From Massilia phosphatilytica (GTDB lineage Bacteria > Pseudomonadota > Gammaproteobacteria > Burkholderiales > Burkholderiaceae_D): a stretch of DNA of 64,000 nt. The translations under genes and the position numbers were made by a program. Positions 1 through 7,535 of this stretch are shown here, in pieces (the first letter of the stretch is position 1; each line of letters starts with the position of its first letter). The DNA is taken from the NCBI RefSeq assembly GCF_002968015.1, contig NZ_PUIP01000008.1:186001-250000 (forward strand), given 5' to 3'. The notes below the pieces were generated by a model, which worked only from the letters and a program-made list of their open reading frames with translations, was not told the DNA's origin and did no database searches.

Positions 1-1
1 G

Positions 2-757
2 CCCCTCCTGACGGCCGCGGGCTGCAGTTCCAGCGAAGCCGCGACACCGGCGCAGGCCGGTCCCGCGCCGGCTCCACGCGTTACCGCGATCCTCGTGCAC
101 GGCGCCTGGGCGGACGGTTCCAGCTGGTCGCGCATCACGCCCCTGCTGCAGGCGCGCGGCATCGATGTCGTGGCAGTGCAGCTGCGCCGCGCGAGCCTGG
201 CGGAGGACGCCGCCATCGTGCAGCGCGCCGTCGCCGACCAGAAAGGCAAGGTCGTGCTGGTCGGCCATTCCTACGGCGGTGCCGCGATCACGGAAGGCGG
301 CAACGACGCCAGGGTAGGCGCGCTCGTCTACGTGGCGGCCTTTGCCCCGGGCGACGGTGAGTCCATCAACGACATGATCAGCCCCTACCCGGCCGGCGCC
401 TGGCAGGCCGGGCTGGTGCCCGATTCCGCCGGCAACCTGCGACTGGATACGGCGTCCTACCTGACCTATTTTGCCGCCGACCTGCCCAGGGACGAGGCCA
501 CCGTCCTGGCGACTTCGCAAGGCCCGATCTTCGCCCACGTCCTGCAGGACAAGGTGACCAGTGCCGCGTGGAAGACCAAGCCGTCCTACTGGGCGCTGAG
601 CGCCAACGACCAGATCATTCCGGCCGCGTTCCAGCAGGGCGAAGCCGCCCGCATCAAGGCCAGGGTCACCACCATCGCGGGCGGTCATACCGAACTGCTG
701 TCGCATCCCCAGGAAGTGGCGGCCGTCATCCTCGACGCCGTCGAGCATCTGCAGTAA
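2..757 (+). CDS. alpha/beta hydrolase, probable lipoprotein (5' end outside window)
   Basis: The frame is open from the first bases of the window, so the true start lies upstream. The first visible residues read LLTAAGC followed by serines, which resembles the end of a lipoprotein signal peptide with the lipidated Cys. An Ala/Pro-rich linker follows, then the hydrolase domain: oxyanion-loop motif VHGAWADGSSW, nucleophile elbow GHSYGG with the catalytic Ser, and a C-terminal GGHTELLSHP with the likely catalytic His. The size (about 230 residues after the linker) fits small esterase-like alpha/beta hydrolases. The substrate cannot be deduced. The next gene is convergent (793-1497, minus), so this is the last gene of its transcript. 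Family assignment is firm; the lipoprotein call is inferred because only part of the signal peptide is visible. Confidence 0.85.
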   Translation, partial: PLLTAAGCSSSEAATPAQAGPAPAPRVTAILVHGAWADGSSWSRITPLLQARGIDVVAVQLRRASLAEDAAIVQRAVADQKGKVVLVGHSYGGAAITEGGNDARVGALVYVAAFAPGDGESINDMISPYPAGAWQAGLVPDSAGNLRLDTASYLTYFAADLPRDEATVLATSQGPIFAHVLQDKVTSAAWKTKPSYWALSANDQIIPAAFQQGEAARIKARVTTIAGGHTELLSHPQEVAAVILDAVEHLQ

Positions 758-792
758 GCGAAGCGGCCGCCCGTGTGGCGGCCGCCCTCGTA

Positions 793-1497
793 TCAATAGC
801 CGCCGCGCAGGAACACCGCATCCGGAGCGCCCAGCCCGGCGCGCAGGGCCTGCGTCCCGGCATCGGCCAGCACCTCCTCGGCACCGGCTGCGACGGCATC
901 CAGGGTCGTCGCGGCCACCTGTGCCGGATCCGATTTCGGCACGTCGAACTCACGCGTCAAGTCGGTGTCCATCGGCCCGACGTGCAGCGCCACGACCCGC
1001 GTTCCCTGACCGCGCAGCGACACGCGTAGCGTGTTGGTATAGCTCCAGGCGGCGCTCTTGGTCGCCGCATATGCCGCCAAGAAGGTCACGCCGAACCAGG
1101 TCGCGTCCGACAGCACGTTGACGATCGCGCCGCCGCCGTTGCGCGCCAGCGTCGGCGCGAACGCCTGCGACACACGTACCAGGCCGTGGTAGTTGGTGTC
1201 CATCAGTTCGTTCGTCAGCGCGCTCACGTCCGGATCGAGCGCGCCCTGCGACAAGCGGGCCGTGCCGGCATTGTTGACCACCATCGTGACGTCGGGACAT
1301 GCGGCGGCGGCGCGGCGCACACTGTCGTCGTCGCGCACGTCCAGCTGCACCGGCACGATGCCCGGCTCGCGGAAGTCCCCGGTGAGGCGCACGCCGGCAT
1401 ATACCTTGGCACCGCGCTCGCGCGCGGCGCGCGCAAGCGCCAGGCCGAGGCCCCTCGATGCACCGGTGACGAATACGACCTGCTGTTTGAAATCCAT
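793..1497 (-). CDS. SDR family NAD(P)-dependent oxidoreductase
   Basis: A 234-residue classical short-chain dehydrogenase/reductase. Seen: N-terminal cofactor motif TGASRGLGLALA, the NNAG motif, and the catalytic pair YAATKSA (Tyr and Lys) preceded by a Ser-containing segment in the expected place. Start chosen at MDFKQQV because AGGAGA lies just upstream and the glycine motif then sits at the family's usual position; an in-frame upstream ATG would add 18 unrelated residues. It is divergent from the TetR gene at 1672, and the shared 174-base gap carries an inverted-repeat pair, so that TetR protein is the likely regulator. The substrate is unknown. Confidence 0.88.
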   Translation of the reverse strand: MDFKQQVVFVTGASRGLGLALARAARERGAKVYAGVRLTGDFREPGIVPVQLDVRDDDSVRRAAAACPDVTMVVNNAGTARLSQGALDPDVSALTNELMDTNYHGLVRVSQAFAPTLARNGGGAIVNVLSDATWFGVTFLAAYAATKSAAWSYTNTLRVSLRGQGTRVVALHVGPMDTDLTREFDVPKSDPAQVAATTLDAVAAGAEEVLADAGTQALRAGLGAPDAVFLRGGY

Positions 1498-1559
1498 GTG
1501 TTCTCCTGACAAAGTAAGCGCTCGCGCGCGGGCGGATCCGAATGCCGTCAACGCATCTC

Positions 1560-1647
1560 ATTTAGATGTCGTCCATCATATATATCGCAGAGGATTGTAG
1601 CAACATCGATCGATGCAATTTTTTTAGAAACCATGTAACATCTAAAT
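1560..1647. promoter_or_regulatory. divergent promoter region with symmetric operator-like repeats
   Basis: Between the SDR gene and the TetR gene, ATTTAGATGT (1560-1569) recurs as its exact inverse ACATCTAAAT (1638-1647). One copy is 63 bases upstream of the SDR start, the other 25 bases upstream of the TetR start. Midway lies a perfect 12-base palindrome, CATCGATCGATG (1604-1615). The segment is clearly AT-richer than its surroundings. Inference: binding sites for the adjacent TetR regulator on both promoters. Confidence 0.5.
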
Positions 1648-1671
1648 TCATTGATTCGACGAGCTTATACG

Positions 1672-2247
1672 ATGCGCAAATCCCGGGCCGAGGCCAGCCG
1701 CACCAAGGAAAACATCATCGACGCCGCCGCGGCGACGTTTCGTCAGGACGGCATCGCGGCAACCACCCTGATCGAACTGATGGCGGCCGCCGGCCTGACG
1801 CGCGGCGGCTTCTACAAGCACTTCGCGTCGAAGGAAGAAGTGCTGGCGCAGGCGATTACCCATGCGATCGACGGCGTCGCCGCGACGATCGGCACGGCCG
1901 TCAGGCAGCGCCGCAACGGCACGCCGCTGCAGCGCGTGCTCGATGCCTACCTGACGACGCAGCACCGCGACCATCCGGAGCGAGGCTGCCTGTTTGCCGC
2001 CATCGGGCCCGAACTGGCACGCGAGGGAGAGGCCGTGCGCGCCGCTGCCGCCGAGGGGCTGGAACGCATGCTTGACGTGTTCCAGCAAGACATGACGCGG
2101 GCCGACGCCGTGGTCGCCCTGTCGGCATCTGTCGGCGCGCTGATGCTGGCTCGCCTGGCGCCGGACGCGACGGCATCGAAAACCATCCTTCAGCAGGTGC
2201 GCGCGCACCTGCTCGACCACCTGCCGTCCGACCATGTCGATGCCTGA
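1672..2247 (+). CDS. TetR/AcrR family transcriptional regulator
   Basis: A 191-residue one-component repressor. The N-terminal helix-turn-helix is recognisable: TKENIIDAAAATF, then the recognition helix region LTRGGFYKHFASKEE at about residues 38-52. The C-terminal ligand domain is divergent, as is usual. Start placed at ATG 1672 (MRKSRAEASR) because the preceding in-frame TTG would add seven residues not typical of the family. It is divergent from the SDR gene, and its 3' end overlaps the AraC-family start by 14 bases, suggesting translational coupling. Probable ligand-responsive repressor of the SDR gene and of itself. Confidence 0.88.
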   Translation: MRKSRAEASRTKENIIDAAAATFRQDGIAATTLIELMAAAGLTRGGFYKHFASKEEVLAQAITHAIDGVAATIGTAVRQRRNGTPLQRVLDAYLTTQHRDHPERGCLFAAIGPELAREGEAVRAAAAEGLERMLDVFQQDMTRADAVVALSASVGALMLARLAPDATASKTILQQVRAHLLDHLPSDHVDA

Positions 2248-3115
2248 TCATCCTCCACACGCCTTCGCGCACGGCCTGCGCCGTAGTACGCTGCACAGCG
2301 GCGACTATACGATCACACGCTTGCGCCAGGACCTCGACACGTATGCCGAATTCGCCCAGAGCGAATCGGACGACGCGTATATCCTGATGGTCAAGCTGCG
2401 CCCGCCGCATACCTATGAGCTGTTCGTCGGGGGCGAGCGCCGCGCCCATGTCCGCGAGCAGGCGGGCCAGCCGGGCAATCTGTGCCTCGTGTACCGCCAG
2501 GCAAGCGTCCGCCTGGCGGTCGAGGCACCATTCGACATGGTGGAATTCGCCTTCCCGCGCCGCGCGCTGGAGCAGGCGGCGGCCGAACCCGGCCAGCCGG
2601 CGACGGGGCTGCTGCGCCCTCCCCCGCCGGGCACGCTGGATCCCGCCGTCGCGGCGGTCGGCTCGGCCCTGCTGCCGGCGCTGGAACGTCCGGCGCAGGC
2701 ATCGCCGCTGTTCGTGTCGTACATGACGCTCGCGCTGGGCGCGCACCTGCTGCACGCCTACGGCACGGGTGCGACACCGCCGGTCAGGGGCGGCCTGGCC
2801 CCCTGGCAGGAGCGGCGCGCCAAGGAAATCCTGCGCGCCCACCTGGACGGCAATGTGCGCATCGCCGACATCGCGGCCGAGTGCCGCCTGTCGCCCGGCC
2901 ATTTTGCGACTTCATTCAAACGCAGCACCGGCGTATCGCCCACCGCGTGGCTGGCACGCCAGCGCATCGACCATGCGCGCGCCCTCTTGCGGCGCGGCGA
3001 CCTGACCTTGTCGGAAATCGCGGCGGCCACCGGCTTTACGGACCAGCCGCACTTCACCCGCGCGTTCTCGCGCCTGGTGGGCATGTCGCCGGGCGCATGG
3101 CGCCGGCAGCAGTGA
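2234..3115 (+). CDS. AraC family transcriptional regulator
   Basis: A 293-residue protein with the two helix-turn-helix motifs of AraC/XylS in its last ~100 residues: IADIAAECRLSPGHFATSF, then LSEIAAATGFTDQPHFTRAF and the closing GMSPGAWRR. The first ~180 residues form a divergent ligand/dimerisation domain with no obvious family. The start overlaps the end of the upstream TetR gene; MSMPDH (2234) and MPDH (2240) are both possible and no good ribosome site separates them. Probable target is the same local SDR gene or an unlinked one; nothing in the sequence decides this. Confidence 0.87.
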   Translation: MSMPDHPPHAFAHGLRRSTLHSGDYTITRLRQDLDTYAEFAQSESDDAYILMVKLRPPHTYELFVGGERRAHVREQAGQPGNLCLVYRQASVRLAVEAPFDMVEFAFPRRALEQAAAEPGQPATGLLRPPPPGTLDPAVAAVGSALLPALERPAQASPLFVSYMTLALGAHLLHAYGTGATPPVRGGLAPWQERRAKEILRAHLDGNVRIADIAAECRLSPGHFATSFKRSTGVSPTAWLARQRIDHARALLRRGDLTLSEIAAATGFTDQPHFTRAFSRLVGMSPGAWRRQQ

Positions 3116-3144
3116 CGAATACCGCGACGAATGACTTGTCACGC

Positions 3145-3168
3145 ATCTATCAATCGATAGGTAGGATA
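3145..3168. promoter_or_regulatory. operator-like motif upstream of TetR gene
   Basis: The run CTATCAATCGATAG contains inverted CTATC/GATAG arms and continues into GTAGGATA. The segment ATCGATAGGTAGGATA nearly repeats ATCGGTAGGTAGATA in front of the GST operon (6272-6291). It lies about 35-58 bases upstream of the TetR start at 3203. The shared motif suggests that this TetR protein controls itself and the GST operon. Confidence 0.5.
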
Positions 3169-3202
3169 TACTGACAGGCATCGACATCATGGACCTGCGA
3201 CG

Positions 3203-3772
3203 ATGCGCAATACGACCGATACGCGCGAACAAATCATGGCCGCCGCCCGCAAGATGGTGCAGGCGCGCGGCTACAACGCGCTGAGCTTCCGCGACCTGGC
3301 CGAGGTCGTCGGCGTCAAGAGTGCCAGCGTGCATTACCACTTCCCGACCAAGGGCGACCTCGGCGCCGCGCTGGCGCGCCGCTATACCAAGGACGGCATG
3401 GCCTGGCTGGACGCCATGCTGGCCGAGGGCATCGGCTACCGCGCCTGCCTGGACCGGTACGTGGCCCTGTTTCGCACTGCGCTGGAGGACGGCAACCGCA
3501 TGTGCCTGTGCGGGATCATGGCGGCCGAGAGTGAAGACCTGCCGGAGGCGGTGCGCAGCGAGGTCGCGGCGTTCACGAACGCGAACGTGGCCTGGCTGAC
3601 GCGCCTGCTGGCCGAGCATCGCCCTGGGACCGACGAGGCCCTCGCGCGCGCGCGCGGCGCCGCCATCTATGCCGCCGTCGCCGGTGCGCAGCTGGTCGCG
3701 CGCGGCCGCGGCGACGTCGCCGTGTACGACGCGATCATGGGCGCCTTCGCGGGCATCGGCCTGTTCGATTGA
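3203..3772 (+). CDS. TetR/AcrR family transcriptional regulator
   Basis: A 189-residue TetR-type repressor. The N-terminal helix-turn-helix is clear: TREQIMAAARKMVQARG, then FRDLAEVVGVKSASVHYHF, which is the strongest part of the family signature. The ligand domain contains several Cys residues (for example MCLCGI), which may suit a regulator of electrophile or thiol stress. The gene is convergent with a GST/hydrolase/NTF2/decayed-MFS operon (3780-6255, minus) that carries a near-identical operator-like motif. Inference: it represses that operon and itself in response to an electrophilic compound. The ligand is unknown. Confidence 0.9.
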   Translation: MRNTTDTREQIMAAARKMVQARGYNALSFRDLAEVVGVKSASVHYHFPTKGDLGAALARRYTKDGMAWLDAMLAEGIGYRACLDRYVALFRTALEDGNRMCLCGIMAAESEDLPEAVRSEVAAFTNANVAWLTRLLAEHRPGTDEALARARGAAIYAAVAGAQLVARGRGDVAVYDAIMGAFAGIGLFD

Positions 3773-3779
3773 AAGCGGA

Positions 3780-4114
3780 TACCACGGCGCGGCGTCAGGC
3801 GGCGCGCCCGGGAGCCGGCGCCAAAACCGATTACCGTCACGACCGTCCCGAGCAGATAGAGGAGATACGCGCGCGACACCAGGGCCGCCAGGGCGCCGAC
3901 AGCGCCCGCGCATACGCCGACCGCACCGCCACCGCATAAGTGGCAAACACGGCAGTCACCGTCAATGGCGAACCATCCCACTCGGCCTGGCACAGCGGAT
4001 ACGACGCGGTCGGCAGGCTCGATCCGGCCAGGAACTCACCGTGATCGAGGCCTGCAGGGGAAACGCCGCACGTACGACCATGGCGTGGCGCCAGCCGCCC
4101 GGCGCCGTGTTCAC
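3780..4114 (-). pseudogene. MFS transporter remnant (frameshifted, internally deleted)
   Basis: Three minus-strand frames carry consecutive pieces of one major facilitator protein. A GTG at 4114 starts VNTAPGG, running to RAAFPLQASITV. A shifted frame continues with FLAGSSLPT, YPLCQAEWDGSPLTVTAVF and ATYAVAV, the usual first transmembrane segments of drug-efflux MFS proteins. A third frame gives AYLLYLLGTVVTVIGFGAG, typical of a late transmembrane segment. Only about 110 of some 400 residues remain, so there are at least two frameshifts and a large internal deletion. The GTG start overlaps the upstream gene's stop as GTGA, so it was the last gene of the GST operon. Confidence 0.72.
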
Positions 4115-4527
4115 GCCGGCGCGCCCAGCGCCTGCTCCTGCAGGGCAAAATAATCAGGACCAAGGCGATCCTTCATGCGCTCGTAGAATGCGTTGCGGAA
4201 CCGCAGCGCCGATGCGAAAGGCCGCATTGCCACCGTGCGCTCGACGATCAGGCCCGCGGCATTGTGCACGAGCATCTCGAAGCTGTCGAGGGGCAGGCCG
4301 TCGACCCGCCCGCGCCAGACCAGCAGCGTGACCGGACCATCCTCCATCTCGGCGATGTACGCGCCTTCGCGCACGGCGATGGCGGACACCATCGCCTGCG
4401 CGACAAGTTCCCGGCCTTCGATACTGCGCGACAGCACCGGACTCTTGAACACCACGTCAGGCGCCAGCAGTTCGGCGATCTGCCCGGGCCCCGCCCCTGC
4501 TTCGCGCAATGCGATCAGCTTGTGCAC
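4111..4527 (-). CDS. NTF2-like (SnoaL-type fold) protein
   Basis: A 138-residue single-domain protein with the alternating helix and strand pattern of the NTF2-like/SnoaL superfamily (LLAPDVVFKSPVL, GRELVAQAM, LIVERTVAMRPF). The start is GTG at 4527, decided by GAGGAG six bases upstream that overlaps the stop region of the preceding hydrolase gene. It is the third gene of the GST operon, and its stop overlaps the GTG of the decayed transporter. Such proteins are often small isomerases, hydratases or ligand-binding partners; no catalytic assignment can be made. Confidence 0.75.
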   Translation of the reverse strand: MHKLIALREAGAGPGQIAELLAPDVVFKSPVLSRSIEGRELVAQAMVSAIAVREGAYIAEMEDGPVTLLVWRGRVDGLPLDSFEMLVHNAAGLIVERTVAMRPFASALRFRNAFYERMKDRLGPDYFALQEQALGAPA

Positions 4528-4537
4528 GCCCGTCTCC

Positions 4538-5524
4538 TCAGTGCTGGGGCGCGGCGGCGCCGTCGAGGAACAGCGTCGCCTGGGCGAGGAACTGGTCCGG
4601 ATACTGGTAGATCGATCCGTGGTTCGAATCCGGATAGACCACCAGCTGGGCGTTCGGCAGCTTCTGCTGCAGCTCGTACGAGTTCACCGTGTAATGCACG
4701 ATGTCGTGGCTGCCGCTCACCACCAGCGCCGGCTGGCGGATCTGCTTCAGGTAGCCGTCGTCCTGCGCCTTGCCCCAGGCGGAAAACGCCGCCACCTGGG
4801 CCGGCGCGACCTTGTCGTCGATGTTTTTGTCACGATCGGCGGTGCGCGCATGCAGGCGTTGTACGAAGGCACGGCCTGCGGCCTGGCTGCTGGCGGACGG
4901 CGTAAAGAACACGTCCAGCAGCAGGTCGTCCGGATTGTCGTGTTTCTTGCCAAGCATTTCCTGGAACTCGGGCGTGAGGCTCGCCATGCCGACGCCGGCG
5001 CGCGGGCCGCTGCCGATCAGGATAACGCGGCGCACCGTCTCCGGATGCTCGAGCGCCAGCTGCTGAGCCACCAGGCTACCCATCGAGAAGCCGAGCACGT
5101 CGGCTTGCCTGACGTCCAGCGCGCGCAGCAGGCCGGCCGCGTAATTTGCCATGCCTTCGATCGTGGTCGGCACGGTGCCTCCGGAGGCGGCGACGCCGGC
5201 GTTGTCGAACAGGATGACTTCGCGGCCGCGGGCCAGCCCGTCGACGACCTTCGGATCCCAGCTGTCCATGGTGCCGACGAAGTGCTGGCACAGGATGAGC
5301 GGCACGCCGCCGGGCTTGCCGAAGCGGCGGTATGCCAGCCGTGCGCCATCGACGTCGATGTAGCGGGTCGGCGCGCTGACATGGGTGTACTTGGCGTCCG
5401 CGCTGCGGGCAGTGCCTGCCGCAAACGCGGGCGCCGGCGCCGATGCCGCGAACCAGCCGGCAGCGGCAAGGAAGACTGCGGCGCCGATCGAACGGCGCCG
5501 GGAGGGAAGACTACTTGCTTGCAT
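4538..5524 (-). CDS. secreted alpha/beta hydrolase
   Basis: A 328-residue hydrolase with an N-terminal export signal: SRRRSIGAAVF, a hydrophobic stretch, and a likely cleavage after AFA. The Arg-rich start could fit Tat export, but the motif is not canonical. The mature part shows FDNAGVAASGG, the nucleophile elbow GFSMGS, GSHD near the expected catalytic acid, and a DSNHGS segment with the probable catalytic His. The start at MQASSLP is favoured because the long upstream extension is Arg/Pro-rich and antisense to the GST end. It lies 44 bases after the GST gene and is probably co-transcribed with it. The substrate is unknown; related proteins are annotated as esterases or haloperoxidase-like. 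Confidence 0.86.
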   Translation of the reverse strand: MQASSLPSRRRSIGAAVFLAAAGWFAASAPAPAFAAGTARSADAKYTHVSAPTRYIDVDGARLAYRRFGKPGGVPLILCQHFVGTMDSWDPKVVDGLARGREVILFDNAGVAASGGTVPTTIEGMANYAAGLLRALDVRQADVLGFSMGSLVAQQLALEHPETVRRVILIGSGPRAGVGMASLTPEFQEMLGKKHDNPDDLLLDVFFTPSASSQAAGRAFVQRLHARTADRDKNIDDKVAPAQVAAFSAWGKAQDDGYLKQIRQPALVVSGSHDIVHYTVNSYELQQKLPNAQLVVYPDSNHGSIYQYPDQFLAQATLFLDGAAAPQH

Positions 5525-5568
5525 GATCGTATAACCTTTGCTGGGATGGTGATAAGGGTGTGGTGGCA

Positions 5569-6255
5569 TCAGAAGCCCATGCGCTTCAGGTCTTCCGGCA
5601 GGAAGTCCTGGCCGCCGCGGTGCTTCACGCTCGGCAGCGCCGACACGCGTGCCTGCCATGCCTTCAGCGCCGCCAGCTCTTCCGGCACGACCAGCCCGGC
5701 GGCGCCGGCGAACCACAGGCCCGCCAGCAGTGTGATGTCGGCCATCGAGAAGGTCGGGCCGGCGACGAACGACGTCCGGCCCAGCACCTCGTCGAAGTAG
5801 CGCATGCCCGCCAGCGCGCGCCGGCCCTCACGCTCGCCCCACTCCTTGCGGCCGGCCCAGTCCGGACTCTTGAACGCCTGCAGCACGGGGCCGAGACCGC
5901 CCGTCGCATGGTGGAAGTAGTGGCCGACCGCATCCAGCACTTCGCTTTCGGCACGGCGCTGCATCATGTGGATCACGCCCTTCTCGCGCGCCGTGCGGCC
6001 GGTCAGCACGGGATTGCCGTCGAGGTTGTCGAGGTATTCGGTGATCGCGGTCGATTCGGCCAGAACCGTGCCATCGTCCAGTTCCAGCGCCGGCAGCACG
6101 CCGAGAGGATTCCTGGACAGATAAGGCAGTGCCTTGTGCTCGGCGCCGATCAGGTCGACATTCACGTACTCGATATCCTGGTCGAGCTTCTTTTCGGCGA
6201 GCACGATGCGAATACGGGCAGGATTGGGAAAGCCGGGACGTTCATACAGTTTCAT
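5569..6255 (-). CDS. glutathione S-transferase family protein
   Basis: A 228-residue GST. The N-terminal thioredoxin-like domain has YERPGFPNPARIRIVLAEK and the glutathione-binding segments NPLGVLPALELDDG and LAESTAITEYL. The C-terminal helical domain has the N-capping motif FSMADITLLAG. It is the first gene of a minus-strand operon followed by a secreted hydrolase, an NTF2-like protein and a decayed MFS transporter. The operator-like palindrome at 6272-6291 is only 17 bases upstream of the start, a position suited to repression. A detoxification role is plausible from the family and the neighbours; the substrate is not known. Confidence 0.9.
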   Translation of the reverse strand: MKLYERPGFPNPARIRIVLAEKKLDQDIEYVNVDLIGAEHKALPYLSRNPLGVLPALELDDGTVLAESTAITEYLDNLDGNPVLTGRTAREKGVIHMMQRRAESEVLDAVGHYFHHATGGLGPVLQAFKSPDWAGRKEWGEREGRRALAGMRYFDEVLGRTSFVAGPTFSMADITLLAGLWFAGAAGLVVPEELAALKAWQARVSALPSVKHRGGQDFLPEDLKRMGF

Positions 6256-6271
6256 GGAAAACTCCGTTGTT

Positions 6272-6291
6272 TATCTATCGGTAGGTAGATA
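6272..6291. promoter_or_regulatory. operator-like palindrome of the GST operon
   Basis: TATCTATCGGTAGGTAGATA has outer arms TATCTA/TAGATA in perfect inversion. It sits just upstream of the GST start at 6255. The core TAGGTAG with the preceding ATCG matches the motif in front of the TetR gene at 3203. Likely the TetR operator. Confidence 0.55.
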
Positions 6292-6436
6292 ATAGTCATC
6301 CGGTTTTTCGACTGTCAACGAAAAGCCGCCGCCGGGCCGCACGGCCCGCAAACCGGGGCAATCTGCCCGAAACCCGTACAAGACGCTCCGCAGGCACGGG
6401 CCTAGGATCGGATTTCATCATTGAAAAAGGATCACC

Positions 6437-6892
6437 ATGACCAGGATCGTTCACTCCCGGGATCAGTCAGGCGTGCCGCTCGATCGTTCCCATCGTCCAA
6501 AGCCTGCAGCGACGACGCTGACGCCAGCACGCTTTTCGGACATGTACCGCGGCGCGGTGGCCGCCGCGGTCGACCAGGACACTGACTGCGTCATCTCTTC
6601 ACAGGAATACGCGACGCAACTCGGCGTAGCTTCCGGTGCGGCCACGCGCCTGAGCGCACTGGACCATGACAATGATGGCAAAGTGACGGCCGAAGAGTTC
6701 GCGCAGAGCGTCGACGATCCTCTGGCGATGAACCCTGCAGCCGTCGTCGAGCGCCTGCACAGCCAGATCGCCGCGGGCATGTCCGCCGAACGCCCGCTCG
6801 GTCACGTACTGGGCGCCGACGGCAAGGCAAGCGATCCGGACGCGCTGTTGCGCTTCCTGGTCAAACGCTTTCCGGGAAATGTCGATGCGTGA
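6437..6892 (+). CDS. EF-hand domain protein
   Basis: A 151-residue protein with two recognisable EF-hand calcium loops: DQDTDCVISSQEY (imperfect, Cys in the loop) and DHDNDGKVTAEEF (canonical). No signal peptide is obvious. The start is supported by AAAGGATCACC directly before the ATG. The C-terminal part (HVLGADGKASDPDALLRFL) matches no family I recognise. The GST gene at 6909 follows 16 bases after the stop, so the two may be co-transcribed. Role unknown; calcium sensing or buffering is possible. Confidence 0.78.
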   Translation: MTRIVHSRDQSGVPLDRSHRPKPAATTLTPARFSDMYRGAVAAAVDQDTDCVISSQEYATQLGVASGAATRLSALDHDNDGKVTAEEFAQSVDDPLAMNPAAVVERLHSQIAAGMSAERPLGHVLGADGKASDPDALLRFLVKRFPGNVDA

Positions 6893-6908
6893 GGGACAGG
6901 GAACCGTG

Positions 6909-7535
6909 ATGCGCAAGGCGGTGGATACGCCGGCGGTTGTCCATGAACTGGTGGGGGCACGCACCGGCAACTGCGTACGTGCCGCAATCGCCCTGGAAGC
7001 GGCCGGCATTCCCTACACGGTGCGCCGGATCGACCTGGCAGCCGGCCAGCAGCACAGCGAACGCCACCTGGCGCTCAACCCGTCGGGCAAGGTCCCGGTA
7101 CTGACCGGCGGCGCCACCGCGCCCGCGTTCGTGTTAACGCAGTCGAATGCAATCATGCTGTTCGCCGCCGAGCGCGCTCCACAGGCACTCCTGCCAGGAG
7201 ATCCGACGGCACGCGCGCACGCGTATGAACGTTATTTTCAAGTCGTTACCGACATCATCGGCCCGAGCCATGCTGCCTTCCGTCTCGGCATAGGAGAAGG
7301 TCGCGCTCTCCTGGAGCGCCTTGCCATCGATGGCGTTGTCGCGCTCGAGCAGGTACTGACGCACGCGCCCTACCTCGCTGGCCCGAATTTCTCGATTGCC
7401 GACATCGCTGGTTTCACCATCACGCAGGCACTCGTAGCGCGCCTGGACGTTGCGGCACTGCCCCGCATTACGGCCTGGCTCGCGCGGATCGGTGCCCTGC
7501 CCGAGGTACGTCGCGGCCTAGCGGCTTTCGGCTGA
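6909..7535 (+). CDS. glutathione S-transferase family protein
   Basis: A 208-residue GST. The thioredoxin-like N-terminal domain includes TGNCVRAAIALEAAGIPYTV and the glutathione motif NPSGKVPVL, followed by LTQSNAIMLF. The helical domain has the conserved FSIADIAGFTI. ATG 6909 (MRKAVDT) is preferred over the in-frame ATG at 6879, which lies inside the end of the EF-hand gene. It is unlike the GST at 5569-6255, so they are not recent duplicates. The end overlaps the convergent LysR gene by 18 bases. Probable stress or detoxification enzyme; substrate unknown. Confidence 0.87.
   Translation: MRKAVDTPAVVHELVGARTGNCVRAAIALEAAGIPYTVRRIDLAAGQQHSERHLALNPSGKVPVLTGGATAPAFVLTQSNAIMLFAAERAPQALLPGDPTARAHAYERYFQVVTDIIGPSHAAFRLGIGEGRALLERLAIDGVVALEQVLTHAPYLAGPNFSIADIAGFTITQALVARLDVAALPRITAWLARIGALPEVRRGLAAFG

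Noticed and set aside
4193..5800. Long plus-strand open frames opposite the hydrolase, GST and NTF2 genes
   Set aside because: They are shadows of the minus-strand genes in GC-rich DNA: no ribosome site, no family motif, Arg/Ala-rich composition.
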